A DNA stretch of 64,000 nt from Pseudomonadota bacterium (GTDB lineage: Bacteria; Pseudomonadota; Alphaproteobacteria; SHVP01). Of the stretch, positions 37,331-46,364 are shown piece after piece. Position numbers and translations under genes: made by a program. The DNA lies in contig JAQBYN010000016.1 of assembly GCA_027622715.1 (NCBI GenBank), forward strand, positions 1 through 64,000, given 5' to 3'. The notes beneath the pieces are model-generated. The model did no database searches and was not told the DNA's origin. It was given only the letters and a program-made list of their open reading frames with translations. The first letter of the stretch is position 1; the number at the start of each line of letters is the position of its first letter.

Positions 37331-38863
37331 CTAAAATCTGCGCGATCTTGTCGATAATGCGGCGGATTGCTTGATCCGCCGACGCATCACCGAAGACGGT
37401 ATTCTCATTGCCTCGCGGTATTTGGCAACCGTCCGTCGGGCGATATCAATTTGCTCGGTTCTCAAAATGTCGACGATCTTGTCATCCGAAAGAACAGCCT
37501 CGATGCGCTCTTTGTGGATCAGGTCGCGAATCCTATGCCGCACAGACTCTGCTGAAAGGGAATCTCCGCCGGTTGTCGACGTAATTGCCGACGTGAAAAA
37601 GTACTTCAATTGGTATGTGCCGCGCGGTGTCGAGATGTACTTGTTTGTTGTCACACGGCTGACCGTGCTCTCGTGCATTTCGATTGCTTGTGCAATGTCC
37701 CGCAGGGTCAGCGGCCGCAAATGCTGCACACCGTGGGCGAAAAAAGCATCCTGTTGGCGAACGAGTTCAGCTGAGACCTTCAAGATGGTTTGAGCGCGCT
37801 GTTCGAGCGACTTAACCAGCCAGTTGGCTGAGTGCAATTGTTCCGTGATGTAGGCCTTGTCCTTGCGCGAGCAGGTCTGCGAATTCACCTCGGTAAAGTA
37901 CTGCTGATTGACGAGCACTTTCGGCAAGGTGTCGCTGTTGAGCTCAACCGCCCAACCGCCGTTAGCGATGGGGCGCACAAATACATCGGGCACCAGCGTT
38001 TGAGCGATTTCGTTGCTGAACGCCAAGCCTGGTTTCGGGTTAAGGCGACGCAATTCCTGAATCATGTCGGCGAGGTCGTCGGCCTCCACCCCACACCGTT
38101 CAACCAGCGCGGCATGATTGTGCGCGGCCAGCAAATCGAGGTTGTCCAATAGCGCTGCGATGGCTGGGTCGTACCGGTTCTTTTCGCGGAGCTGCAATGC
38201 AAGGCATTCGCCGAGGTTGCGTGCGAACACGCCAACTGGGTCAAAGTCTTGCAGCCGTTTAAGGACAGCCTCAACACGTTCGACCGATGCGCCGACTTGT
38301 TCTGCGATGGCCTCGATATTTCCCGACAAGTAGCCGGCGTCATCGAGCATATGAATTAGGTGGAAGCCGATCATTCTTTCGGCGGGTTCGACCACATCCA
38401 TATTCAGCTGTGCCAGAAGGTGATCGGTTAGACTAATTTCTTCGCCGATGGTTTGCTCGAGCATGTCGCCCGAGGCGTCAAACGAAGAATTGTTTGTAGC
38501 ATATGGCCCGCGCAGCCCGGCGTCAGAGGCGTAACCCTCCCCGGCAGCGTTGTCGGTGTAAACATCGTCGTAGTTCATATCGAGCGGCTGATCGTTTTCA
38601 TTTGGTAGGTCGGCCGCAGTCGATAATGAGGCAGTGTCCACATCGTCGGTCCCACGTTCTTTTTCGTCGGTTACCGCACCTTCTCCGCGCACTGGGGCAT
38701 CGCCCTCGACAAGTTCAAGCAGCGGATTTCGTTCAATTTCCTGTTCGACGAACTCGGACAACTCCATATTGGTCAACTGGAGCAGCTTGATCGCCTGCTG
38801 CAATTGCGGCGTCATCACCAGCGATTGGGATTGCCGAAGCTCCTGCCGTTGACCGAGCGCCAC
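37331..38863 (-). CDS. rpoN: RNA polymerase sigma-54 factor
   Basis: The 510-residue protein has the Gln/Leu-rich activator-interaction region at the N-terminus (LRQSQSLVMTPQLQQAIKLL), an acidic linker (about 55-110), the core-binding domain, a helix-turn-helix (L-R-D-I-A-Q-A-I-E-M-H-E-S-T-V-S-R) and the RpoN box A-R-R-T-V-A-K-Y-R-E. The tail after the box is about 20 residues longer than usual. A GCCGGT/ACCGGC hairpin (37313-37331) overlaps the stop codon. It lies 9 bases after lptB, the standard order lptA-lptB-rpoN. Confidence 0.97.
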   Translation of the reverse strand: MALGQRQELRQSQSLVMTPQLQQAIKLLQLTNMELSEFVEQEIERNPLLELVEGDAPVRGEGAVTDEKERGTDDVDTASLSTAADLPNENDQPLDMNYDDVYTDNAAGEGYASDAGLRGPYATNNSSFDASGDMLEQTIGEEISLTDHLLAQLNMDVVEPAERMIGFHLIHMLDDAGYLSGNIEAIAEQVGASVERVEAVLKRLQDFDPVGVFARNLGECLALQLREKNRYDPAIAALLDNLDLLAAHNHAALVERCGVEADDLADMIQELRRLNPKPGLAFSNEIAQTLVPDVFVRPIANGGWAVELNSDTLPKVLVNQQYFTEVNSQTCSRKDKAYITEQLHSANWLVKSLEQRAQTILKVSAELVRQQDAFFAHGVQHLRPLTLRDIAQAIEMHESTVSRVTTNKYISTPRGTYQLKYFFTSAITSTTGGDSLSAESVRHRIRDLIHKERIEAVLSDDKIVDILRTEQIDIARRTVAKYREAMRIPSSVMRRRIKQSAALSTRSRRF

Positions 38864-38872
38864 CCAACCCTC

Positions 38873-39643
38873 CTAAAGCGTAAAGCGTTCGCCGAGATAG
38901 ACTCGACGGACGGCTTCGTGGGCGACGATTTCGGATGGCGGACCCTCCATGAGGATGCCGCCATCGTGCAAGATATACGCCCGGTCTACGATTTCGAGCG
39001 TCTCGCGGACATTGTGGTCGGTTATCAGTACGCCGATACCACGATCTTTGAGGTGAGCGACGAGGTCTCGAATGTCACCCAATGCGATTGGGTCAATACC
39101 GGCGAGAGGCTCGTCAAGTAAAATGAAGCTGGGTCTCGACGCCAGGGCACGCGCAATTTCAACGCGGCGACGCTCGCCACCTGACAGAGTCATCGCCGAG
39201 GCGTGGCGCAAATGCTCAATGGAAAATTCGGCCAGAAGCTCTTCGAGATACTCCTCGCGGCGATGGTGAAGCGGTTCGGTAACCTCTAGCGCGGCTCGAA
39301 TATTGTTTTCTACCGAGAGGCCGCGAAAGACCGATGCTTCCTGCGGTAGGTATCCGATTCCTAAGCGCGCGCGCCGGTACATCGGCAAACTCGTGATGTC
39401 ATGGCCGTCCATCGAAATGGATCCGTAGTCGGGCGCAACGAGTCCGGTCAGGCAATAGAAGCAGGTTGTCTTGCCGGCGCCATTCGGACCCAGAAGCGCG
39501 ACAGCCTCACCGCGCTGAACAGACAAGGTGACGTTGCGCAAGACCGGCCGTTTTCGAAACGACTTTCCAAGGCTGCGCGCAACGAGACCCGCATTGCTCG
39601 CGACGAGCCTGGGTCCTTCTTCGTTTGTGTCCACGTCAGCCAT
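38873..39643 (-). CDS. lptB: LPS export ABC transporter ATP-binding protein
   Basis: LptB powers LPS extraction from the inner membrane with LptF, G and C. The 256-residue ATPase has Walker [10 protein letters not shown], signature [10 protein letters not shown] and Walker B F-I-L-L-D-E-P. The ATG at 39641-39643 (MADVDTNEE) is preferred; a GTG five codons upstream is possible. lptF and lptG are not in the window. Confidence 0.96.
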   Translation of the reverse strand: MADVDTNEEGPRLVASNAGLVARSLGKSFRKRPVLRNVTLSVQRGEAVALLGPNGAGKTTCFYCLTGLVAPDYGSISMDGHDITSLPMYRRARLGIGYLPQEASVFRGLSVENNIRAALEVTEPLHHRREEYLEELLAEFSIEHLRHASAMTLSGGERRRVEIARALASRPSFILLDEPLAGIDPIALGDIRDLVAHLKDRGIGVLITDHNVRETLEIVDRAYILHDGGILMEGPPSEIVAHEAVRRVYLGERFTL

Positions 39644-39702
39644 TAATCTAATAACCACCCTATACCGTTTTCGACTCTCACCCCGATTTGGTTAACAGAT
39701 CG

Positions 39703-40224
39703 TCAAGGCGCGGCGCTGCGCCGGGGCACGAATAGGCCGCGAACGCGGCCGTCGCCTTTGGCCTCGCCCCCGTCCATGGTGCTTTTACCGGTGTTGAGGT
39801 CTAGGACGACCCGATTTCCCTTGATCACGCTGCCGCCCTGGGTGAGCACAACGCGTCCGGTCAAAACGATAACGCCATTGTCCACATCGTAGGTACCCTG
39901 ATCTCCTTCGGCGGTCTCGTCGCCGGACGAGAAGAATACCTTCCCCTGGGCGTCAATTTTTGAGATGGCCTGTGCGGTATCGCCGCCCGTATCGCCTTGA
40001 TAGTGCACCCAGAGTTTTTCTGCCCGGAGCTTCATATTGCCTTGCTGGGCATCGACATTGCCGCTGAACACGGCGATTTGCTGTTCCTGTTGGACCACCA
40101 ACGCGTCCGCCGCAATTTCGATCGGCAACGCGGTATCGTGGGCGTTGCTGAATTGACCAAAGGCAGGCGCCGCGACAAGCAAGGTGCTTGCGAGTGCGAG
40201 TACCGCTGCTGTGCTGAACTTCAC
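39703..40224 (-). CDS. lptA: LPS transport periplasmic protein LptA
   Basis: LptA forms the periplasmic bridge for LPS. The 173-residue protein has a signal peptide (about 1-23, A-P-A-F-G) and the OstA-like beta-jellyroll (P-I-E-I-A-A-D, V-F-S-G-N-V-D-A-Q-Q-G, G-K-V-F-F-S, L-T-G-R-V-V-L). Its start overlaps the lptC stop (ATGA). Confidence 0.94.
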   Translation of the reverse strand: MKFSTAAVLALASTLLVAAPAFGQFSNAHDTALPIEIAADALVVQQEQQIAVFSGNVDAQQGNMKLRAEKLWVHYQGDTGGDTAQAISKIDAQGKVFFSSGDETAEGDQGTYDVDNGVIVLTGRVVLTQGGSVIKGNRVVLDLNTGKSTMDGGEAKGDGRVRGLFVPRRSAAP

Positions 40225-40883
40225 GGCGCCGCAGCGGGTTGAAGAATCATCCGAACGTGTCCTTCAAAGTGGAGACGCTGGCCTTCGCGCTCCATGCGAA
40301 ATGAATCCGCATCAAGCGTGCCCATTGGGCCGTGCGCCTGCACCGCTTGTCGACCCCAGGCTGAGCCACTCGCGAGATCGATTTCAGCAGTCGCAGTTTG
40401 CAAGGCGAATCCGTCGTCTGCAAAGACTTCAACGCCGTCGAGGAGCGATAAGCTCTGCGCCGTGCGGTCGTACAATCCCGCACCCGACATCATCGATATC
40501 CATGAACCGTTCTCAAGCGTCAGGTCCGCCTGCAAGGTCTTCAGGCTAATTTTTTCGGGGCGCAACGCGTCGGGGATGGCGGAGTCGGCGGTGATAACGA
40601 AAGGCTGGTCCTTCGCGTCGGTGCCGACAAAACGAGCCCGCGTCATGCCGGTGTCGCCGGCGTCGCCATCCGGGATCGCCGCGAGCGACACGCGGAAGCT
40701 TGGGCCCTCGTCCTGGGTCTGGGGCCACGCCGCCAAAACCATAATGAGGGCTGCCGCCGCGAGAGGCAGGCTCACTTTCATCAGGCTTACGAAGCGACTG
40801 TATTTGCGCCCGACCCGACGCGACTGCGGCGTCGAAAAGACGTCACCCCGTGTGGTTGCGCGACCGTCGAGCTCGGCGCTCAT
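40221..40883 (-). CDS. lptC: LPS export protein LptC
   Basis: LptC is the bitopic protein that hands LPS from LptBFG to LptA. The 220 residues include one membrane helix at about 36-52, followed by the LptC jellyroll (F-V-G-T-D-A-K-D-Q-P-F-V-I-T-A-D-S-A). ATG at 40881-40883 overlaps the kdsD stop (ATGA). Sequence conservation in this family is low; the call leans on the lptA and lptB neighbours. Confidence 0.92.
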   Translation of the reverse strand: MSAELDGRATTRGDVFSTPQSRRVGRKYSRFVSLMKVSLPLAAAALIMVLAAWPQTQDEGPSFRVSLAAIPDGDAGDTGMTRARFVGTDAKDQPFVITADSAIPDALRPEKISLKTLQADLTLENGSWISMMSGAGLYDRTAQSLSLLDGVEVFADDGFALQTATAEIDLASGSAWGRQAVQAHGPMGTLDADSFRMEREGQRLHFEGHVRMILQPAAAP

Positions 40884-41875
40884 ACAGCGCCGGCCCGCAA
40901 ACAATCATGTAGCCGGAGAATGCCAACGACACGGCCGTCATCGACTACGAAAAGGTTCGTGATCTTGCCGGCCATCAGCGCCAGCGCCTCTGCAATCAGG
41001 CTGTCTGAAGAGATGGTGAGGGGATCAGGGGTCATCACCGCGCTGGCCGTCAGTTCCAGAAGCCCCGGTGACATGTGTCGCCTAAGGTCCCCGTCGGTAA
41101 CAATGCCGGCAAGACGGTCGCCGTCTTCGACTATACCGGCGCATCCGAAATTTTTTGCCGACATAACGAGGAGAACTTCGGACATCGGCGTGACCGTCGG
41201 CGCAAGCGGTACCTCAGCGCCGGTGCGCATCAGATCGCGGACCTGCAGCAATGCCACACCCAACCGACCGCCCGGGTGTAGTACGCGAAAATGGTCGGCG
41301 GAAAACCCACTTCGCTCCATCAACGCAACCGCAAGGGCGTCGCCAAGCGCCATCATCATGGTGGTCGACGTCGTCGGGGCAAGTCCGGTCGGGCATGCTT
41401 CGGCAACAGCAGGCAACTCGAGGGCAACGTTTGCCGCACGACCCAGCGTTGACTCCGGATTGTCGGTGATCGCGATCAGTGGAATAGCGAAACGTTTCGC
41501 GTAGGCCAGAATATCCGCCAGTTCGTCGGTCTCTCCCGACTTAGAGAGCAGGAGCACGGCATCGTCTTCGGTGATCATGCCGAGGTCGCCGTGGCTTGCT
41601 TCGTTGGGGTGTAGGAACTGTGCTGGCGTGCCCGTACCGGTCAGGGTCGCAGCGATTTTTCCTGCGACGTGGCCGGACTTGCCGATGCCACCGACGATGA
41701 CCCGGCCCCTGACCTTCGCGAGAATTTCTAGCGCGGCGCTGAACCGGCCGTCTAGCTGCCGCGACAGTGCGGATAGGGCGGCCGATTCCTGGTCCAGGAC
41801 CCGGCGCGCAGCGATAAGGTCGCGCTCGTCGACGCTCTCTGAAACCACACGATGCGTACGAAGACCCGACGTCAT
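40880..41875 (-). CDS. kdsD: Arabinose-5-phosphate isomerase (SIS + CBS)
   Basis: KdsD interconverts ribulose-5-phosphate and arabinose-5-phosphate, the first step toward Kdo in LPS. The 331-residue protein has an N-terminal SIS sugar-isomerase domain (G-I-G-K-S-G-H-V, H-P-N-E-A-S-H-G-D-L-G-M) and two C-terminal CBS repeats. It heads the kdsD-lptC-lptA-lptB-rpoN set, linking LPS precursor supply to export. Confidence 0.95.
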   Translation of the reverse strand: MTSGLRTHRVVSESVDERDLIAARRVLDQESAALSALSRQLDGRFSAALEILAKVRGRVIVGGIGKSGHVAGKIAATLTGTGTPAQFLHPNEASHGDLGMITEDDAVLLLSKSGETDELADILAYAKRFAIPLIAITDNPESTLGRAANVALELPAVAEACPTGLAPTTSTTMMMALGDALAVALMERSGFSADHFRVLHPGGRLGVALLQVRDLMRTGAEVPLAPTVTPMSEVLLVMSAKNFGCAGIVEDGDRLAGIVTDGDLRRHMSPGLLELTASAVMTPDPLTISSDSLIAEALALMAGKITNLFVVDDGRVVGILRLHDCLRAGAV

Positions 41876-41970
41876 TGGAAATCTGCCTCAAGGTTGCCCC
41901 GGCAACCGGAACGTTATTCTAATCGTTTATGGGCCCGAGGGAGGCGAAATTCAACAATCGGCGCAATAAC

Positions 41971-42597
41971 TTAATGCGAAAAGATGTCCTCTGTCGCCCA
42001 GCCGCCGAGGTCAAGTTCCACCCGTTTGGGCAGGAAATCAAAGCACGACCGGGCAAGCGCGGCACGCCCTTCGCGCTCCAGCATTAGGTCGAGTTTCTCG
42101 CGAAGACGGTGAAGATAGAGCACGTCCTGCGCCGCGTAGGTCTGCTGGTCATCGGTTAGTTCGGCGGCGCCCCAGTCAGATGACTGCTGCTCTTTCGACA
42201 GATCGATGCCGAGTAGCTCGCGGCAGAGATCCTTCAAACCGTGGCGATCTGTATAGGTTCTCACCAGTTTTGAGGCGATTTTGGTGCAGTAGATGCCGCC
42301 AGCAACTTGCCCAATATGACGCGCCAGCATGGCGATATCGAACCGGCCGTAGTGGAACAGCTTAACGATGCTGGGGTCCTCAATAAGCGCCCGCAAATTT
42401 GGTGCGTCAAAGGACGCCGGATGGCGAAACTGCACAAGATGACAGTCTTGGCCGTTGCCCGAGAGTTGCACGAGACAAAGACGGTCACGACTCATCGACA
42501 GGCCTGTGGTTTCGGTGTCGATGGCGACGACGTCGCCCAGGGCTAGGCCCTGTGGCAGGTCGTCTTGATAGAGATGGATCGTTGGAGCGGACGCGAT
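41971..42597 (-). CDS. rnd: Ribonuclease D family 3'-5' exonuclease
   Basis: A DEDDy exonuclease of about 208 residues, the short alphaproteobacterial form without HRDC domains. Motif I is D27-T-E29 (D-T-E-T-T-G-L), motif II contains D87 (H-Y-G-R-F-D), and motif III is Y154-x3-D158 (T-Y-A-A-Q-D). The first ATG in frame (42493-42495) lies after motif I and would give a dead enzyme. Upstream the frame reads P-T-I-H-L-Y-Q-D-D-L and has no ATG, GTG or TTG before the tRNA-Leu gene. An AGGAGG lies 5 bases before an ATC at 42595-42597, which I take as the start. Either ATC is used or the base is an error for ATG. Confidence 0.88.
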   Translation of the reverse strand: MASAPTIHLYQDDLPQGLALGDVVAIDTETTGLSMSRDRLCLVQLSGNGQDCHLVQFRHPASFDAPNLRALIEDPSIVKLFHYGRFDIAMLARHIGQVAGGIYCTKIASKLVRTYTDRHGLKDLCRELLGIDLSKEQQSSDWGAAELTDDQQTYAAQDVLYLHRLREKLDLMLEREGRAALARSCFDFLPKRVELDLGGWATEDIFSH

Positions 42598-42638
42598 AGC
42601 GGCCTCCTCTGCGGCTGCCTCAGCGTCGACAGCAAGTT

Positions 42639-42725
42639 TGGTGCCCAGGAGAAGACTCGAACTTCCACGGCCCGAAGGCCACTAGCACCTGAAGCTAGCG
42701 CGTCTACCAGTTCCGCCACCAGGGC
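42639..42725 (-). tRNA. tRNA-Leu (CAG)
   Basis: An 87-nt class II tRNA with encoded CCA, long variable arm (TGGCCTTCGGGCCG) and anticodon CAG in the GCTAG-CTTCAGGTG-CTAGT arm. The acceptor stem GCCCTGG/CCTGGGC pairs except for a U-U mismatch at 5:68. It lies just upstream of rnd on the same strand, so the two may share a transcript. Confidence 0.95.
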
Positions 42726-42835
42726 CCATGGCGTGACTGGTAAAGAGAGTCGGATGGCTGTGTCAAGCGGCGCACGTCATTGACCGCAACGCCCGCGGGT
42801 CTAAGATCGACCGGTCCTTGTAGCGGAGAGGTTAG

Positions 42836-43789
42836 ATGCGCGACCGATTGATTACCGTATTGGGCGGTTCGGGGTTCATCGGTCGCCACCTTGTGCGCCG
42901 GTTAGCGGCTCAGGGGCACCGCATTCGCATTGGCGTCAGGCGCCCGGAAAAAGCCCGCTTTCTGCAGCCGCTGGGCGATGTCGGGCAAGTTGTCCCTGTT
43001 CAGGTGAATGTGCGCGATGATACGTCGGTTTTGGCGGCCATTAACGGTGCTTGGGGCGTGGTCAACCTTGTCGGCGTCTTGCATAGCGGCGGCCCCCAGA
43101 CATTTGCCGCGCTGCACGCCCAGGGCGCGAGGCGGGTCGCTCACCTTGCCCGGTTGGGCGGCGTTGCCCGCCTGATTCAGGTATCGGCGATCGGCGCCGC
43201 GCGGGACTCGGCGTCGCAGTACGCCTAGACCAAGGCAGAGGGCGAAGAAGCGGCGTTGGCCGAGTTTCCGGCAGCCACGGTTGTTCGGCCGAGCCTAGTT
43301 TTTGGACCTGAAGACCAGCTCTTCAACCGGTTCGCCGCTCTTGCCGCGCTGTCCCCGGTTCTACCGTTATTTGGTGAAACGATCGCGGAAGCGGGTTTGA
43401 CGCGGTTTCAGCCGGTGTACGTCGGCGATGTCGCCGCGGCCATTGTGCGGTGCCTTGCCGAGGACGGCGCTGCCGGGAAAATTTACGAACTCGGCGGACC
43501 TAAGATTTATACCTACCGTCAGTTGATGGCATTGGTTCTGGCGTACACTGGCAGGCGCCGGCTTCTAGTACCGGTTCCCTTCGGTTTCGCCCATGTCGGC
43601 GCTGCGATCCTTGAATTGCTGCCCGGTGCCCCGCTGACACGCGATCAGGTCAGATTGCTTCGGCAGGACAGCATCTGCGGTGCCTTGCCCGGACTCGCCC
43701 AACTAGGAGTCGAACCGACACCGGTGGAGGCCGTTGTTCCTGGGTTTCTTTCTCGATTTCGAAAAGGTGGTCGGGTGGTCGAGGTCTAA
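42836..43789 (+). pseudogene. Complex I NDUFA9-like NAD(P)-binding protein, interrupted by an in-frame TAG
   Basis: Over 317 codons the frame encodes an atypical SDR of the NDUFA9 type: nucleotide-binding G-G-S-G-F-I-G-R-H at the start, V-R-P-S-L-V-F-G-P-E-D near the middle and a conserved C-terminal half. A TAG at 43226-43228 falls in the catalytic segment Y-A-stop-T-K-A-E-G-E, where relatives have Gln, Arg or similar; CAG to TAG needs one change. The frame is otherwise open, with no other lesion. So it is a very young pseudogene, a sequencing error or, less likely, read through. It converges on uppP with a 4-base overlap. Confidence 0.85.
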
Positions 43790-44607
43790 GTCAACCCTGC
43801 GGCATCAAAGCGGTAGATCCATACTAGTAATGCCACCCCCAGTACGACGCGATAAAGAGCAAAGGGCGCGAATGTTGCGCGTTTGAGCCAGGCAAGCAGT
43901 GCGGCGATCGACAGCAGCGCAAATCCAAAAGCCAAAACCCCGGTGAAGAACGCCTCACTCAAGCCGCCGACGCTATCCAATCGGACGGCATCAACCGCAA
44001 CTAGAACGCCCGCTGCGAGAATCGTCGGTATCGACAAAAGCATGGAGAATCGCGCGGCGTCGGACCTCTCAAAGCCGAGCATCCGAGCTGCGGTCATTGT
44101 GATGCCAGAGCGGCTGGTGCCGGGCACCAGCGATAAAATCTGAGCGAGCCCGACGACCGCGGAATGGCCCAAAGTCATCTGCTCGATCTTTCGGACCGTG
44201 AGAAACAGCCGGTCTGCCCCGTAGAGAACCACCCCAAACCCGAGGGTGGCCCAGGCGATGATCTCGGGATTTCGCAATTGGTCCGTCAGGTCGAAAGCAA
44301 CAAGAATGCCGCCGGCAACGACAACAGGAATGGTGCCGACAACTAGCATCAAGACAAGCCGCGTTGACGGGTCGCGGCGACCTCGGGTCAGTCCGTAAAC
44401 GCCAGCAAAAAGCGCGGCGACATCACGCCAAAAATAGACGACCACCGCAACCAAAGTGCCCAGGTGAACCGCGATATCGACGAGCAATGTCTGGTCGGGC
44501 CAGCCGACGACGGCGGGCACAAAGATCAAATGACCCGATGAACTGACCGGAAGAAACTCGGTGATGCCCTGCACGGCGGCGAGGACGACCAGTTGGAGAA
44601 GCGTCAT
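43786..44607 (-). CDS. uppP: Undecaprenyl-diphosphatase
   Basis: UppP recycles the lipid carrier of peptidoglycan synthesis. The 273-residue multi-spanning protein has the two signature loops E-F-L-P-V-S-S-S-G-H at residues 17-26 and P-G-T-S-R-S-G near 165, and about eight hydrophobic helices. It overlaps the NDUFA9-like gene end to end and is divergent from gltD. Family members can give bacitracin resistance when abundant. Confidence 0.95.
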   Translation of the reverse strand: MTLLQLVVLAAVQGITEFLPVSSSGHLIFVPAVVGWPDQTLLVDIAVHLGTLVAVVVYFWRDVAALFAGVYGLTRGRRDPSTRLVLMLVVGTIPVVVAGGILVAFDLTDQLRNPEIIAWATLGFGVVLYGADRLFLTVRKIEQMTLGHSAVVGLAQILSLVPGTSRSGITMTAARMLGFERSDAARFSMLLSIPTILAAGVLVAVDAVRLDSVGGLSEAFFTGVLAFGFALLSIAALLAWLKRATFAPFALYRVVLGVALLVWIYRFDAAGLT

Positions 44608-44731
44608 GCGGACTTCCGGAAAGCGACGGGACTCTAGCTATCATACCGATGAGGGAGCGCCAATCCACGAACATAGTATCGATTCGGCCCTAACATCCGC
44701 TGCAATACCGGTACTTTGCCCCTAGAGGGAC

Positions 44732-44776
44732 TTGAAAGAGCGCAAAGGATAAAATATAGGACACTCTTTCTGTCCT
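44732..44776 (+). promoter_or_regulatory. Promoter and adjoining inverted repeat upstream of gltD
   Basis: TTGAAA (44732-44737), a 17-base spacer and TATAGG (44755-44760) form a plausible sigma-70 promoter. An inverted repeat AGGACA-N7-TGTCCT (44758-44776) overlaps the -10 and the expected start of transcription, where a repressor would block initiation, or it may form a leader hairpin. It lies about 70-110 bases before gltD in the 236-base gap after uppP. The rest of the gap shows nothing I can name. Confidence 0.5.
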
Positions 44777-44843
44777 AGTTATCGGTTTTGGCTCGCGGCG
44801 GATTTGAAAACGTCCTATCTAGGGGCCAAGGAGAAGAGGATCG

Positions 44844-46364
44844 ATGGCCGAGAGCCTGCTCAGATTTGTCGACGTCGCCCAGGAACACCCGTCGAAGCGT
44901 GCGGCAAAGGCGCGCACGACCGACTTCCAGGAGATCTACGAGGATTATCTGCGGCCCAAGGCAGCAGAACAGGCAGCGCGATGCTCTCAGTGTGGCGTGC
45001 CTTTTTGCCAAATTCATTGCCCACTCCATAACAATATTCCGGATTGGCTAAAAATGACCGCGGAGGGTCGCCTCGACGAGGCCTACGAAATCTCCTCGGC
45101 GACCAACAACATGCCGGAGATTTGCGGTCGAATTTGTCCGCAGGACCGCCTTTGCGAGGGCAACTGCGTCATCGAAAAAGGATTCGAATCGGTCACCATA
45201 GGGGCGATTGAGCGCTACATAACGGATACAGCATGGGACAAGGGCTGGGTCACCCCGCCAAGTCCGAAGAGGGAATTGAGCCAATCGATTGGGATCGTGG
45301 GTGCCGGTCCTGGCGGAATGGCAGCGGCCGAGGAATTGAGACGCCTGGGATACCAGGTTGTCGTCTACGATCGATACGACCGGGTCGGCGGTTTGCTGAT
45401 CTACGGAATCCCGAATTTCAAGCTTGAGAAGGAAATCGTGCGCCGTCGTGCGGACTTGCTGCGAGACGGTGGGGTTCGCTTTCAGATGGATTTCGAAGTC
45501 GGCCGCGATGCCTCGCTTCAAGAACTGCGCGAGAAACATTCGGCAATCCTCATCGCGACCGGCGTGTACAAAGCCCGTGACGCGGCCCTCCCAGGGGTCG
45601 GCTTGGGCAACATCATCCAATCGATGACCTTCCTTACCGCGTCGAACCGTAAGGGACTTGGCGATTCGGTTGCCCAGTTTGAGAGCGGCGAGTTAGACGC
45701 CAGCGGGAAGCGGGTCTTGGTTCTTGGCGGTGGCGACACCGCGATGGATTGTGTGCGAACTGCCGTTCGACAAGGGGCCAAGTCGGTCAAATGCCTATAT
45801 CGACGCGATCGTCCAAACATGCCGGGCTCGATGCGTGAGGTGGAACACGCCCAAGAGGAAGGCGTTGAATTCGTCTGGCTCACGGCCCCGGAGGCTTATC
45901 TTGGCGACGACGTTGTACGCGGCGTTCGGGCGGTACGTATCAGGCTTGGCGCACCCGACGCGACCGGTCGCCAGACGCCGGAAATCGTCGCCGGGTCGTC
46001 CCACGAAATCGAAGCCGATTTGGTCATCAAAGCGCTCGGTTTCGATCCCGAGGACTTGCCAACCCTCTTTGCCGAACCGGGCCTCAGCGTCACCGGTTGG
46101 GGCACCATTGGAATCGATTTTCGAACAAAGATGACGAATTTGGACGGTGTTTTTGCAGCTGGCGACATTGTGCGCGGTGCGTCGCTGGTCGTATGGGCCG
46201 TGCGCGACGGGCGCGACGCCGCCGCATCGATTCATTCGTTTCTACAAAAGAAATTGGCCGGTCAACCGAACGAGTCAAATGATCCAGAACGCGGAGGCAG
46301 CAATGACAAAGGCAAAAGTTCAAAAAGAGCAAGCCGGCGCCGCGTTCATCAAAGCGTGGACTGA
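44844..46364 (+). CDS. gltD: Glutamate synthase (NADPH) small subunit
   Basis: GltD oxidises NADPH and passes electrons to GltB. The 506-residue protein has an N-terminal Cys-rich region (C-S-Q-C-G-V-P-F-C-Q-I-H-C and C-G-R-I-C-P-Q-D-R-L-C-E-G-N-C) for 4Fe-4S clusters, then FAD (G-A-G-P-G-G-M-A-A-A-E) and NADPH (G-G-G-D-T-A-M-D-C) sites. The last 20 codons run into gltB: the genes overlap by 62 bases, and the C-terminal tail (K/R/S-rich) has no family counterpart. The order gltD-gltB is as in Azospirillum, reverse of enterobacteria. Confidence 0.95.
   Translation: MAESLLRFVDVAQEHPSKRAAKARTTDFQEIYEDYLRPKAAEQAARCSQCGVPFCQIHCPLHNNIPDWLKMTAEGRLDEAYEISSATNNMPEICGRICPQDRLCEGNCVIEKGFESVTIGAIERYITDTAWDKGWVTPPSPKRELSQSIGIVGAGPGGMAAAEELRRLGYQVVVYDRYDRVGGLLIYGIPNFKLEKEIVRRRADLLRDGGVRFQMDFEVGRDASLQELREKHSAILIATGVYKARDAALPGVGLGNIIQSMTFLTASNRKGLGDSVAQFESGELDASGKRVLVLGGGDTAMDCVRTAVRQGAKSVKCLYRRDRPNMPGSMREVEHAQEEGVEFVWLTAPEAYLGDDVVRGVRAVRIRLGAPDATGRQTPEIVAGSSHEIEADLVIKALGFDPEDLPTLFAEPGLSVTGWGTIGIDFRTKMTNLDGVFAAGDIVRGASLVVWAVRDGRDAAASIHSFLQKKLAGQPNESNDPERGGSNDKGKSSKRASRRRVHQSVD

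Noticed and set aside
43226-43228. TAG as a recoded sense codon (amber suppression) in the NDUFA9-like gene
   Set aside because: TAG is used as the ordinary final stop of ahcY, ptsH, pckA, thrS, infC, rpmI and others in the window, so recoding is not supported.
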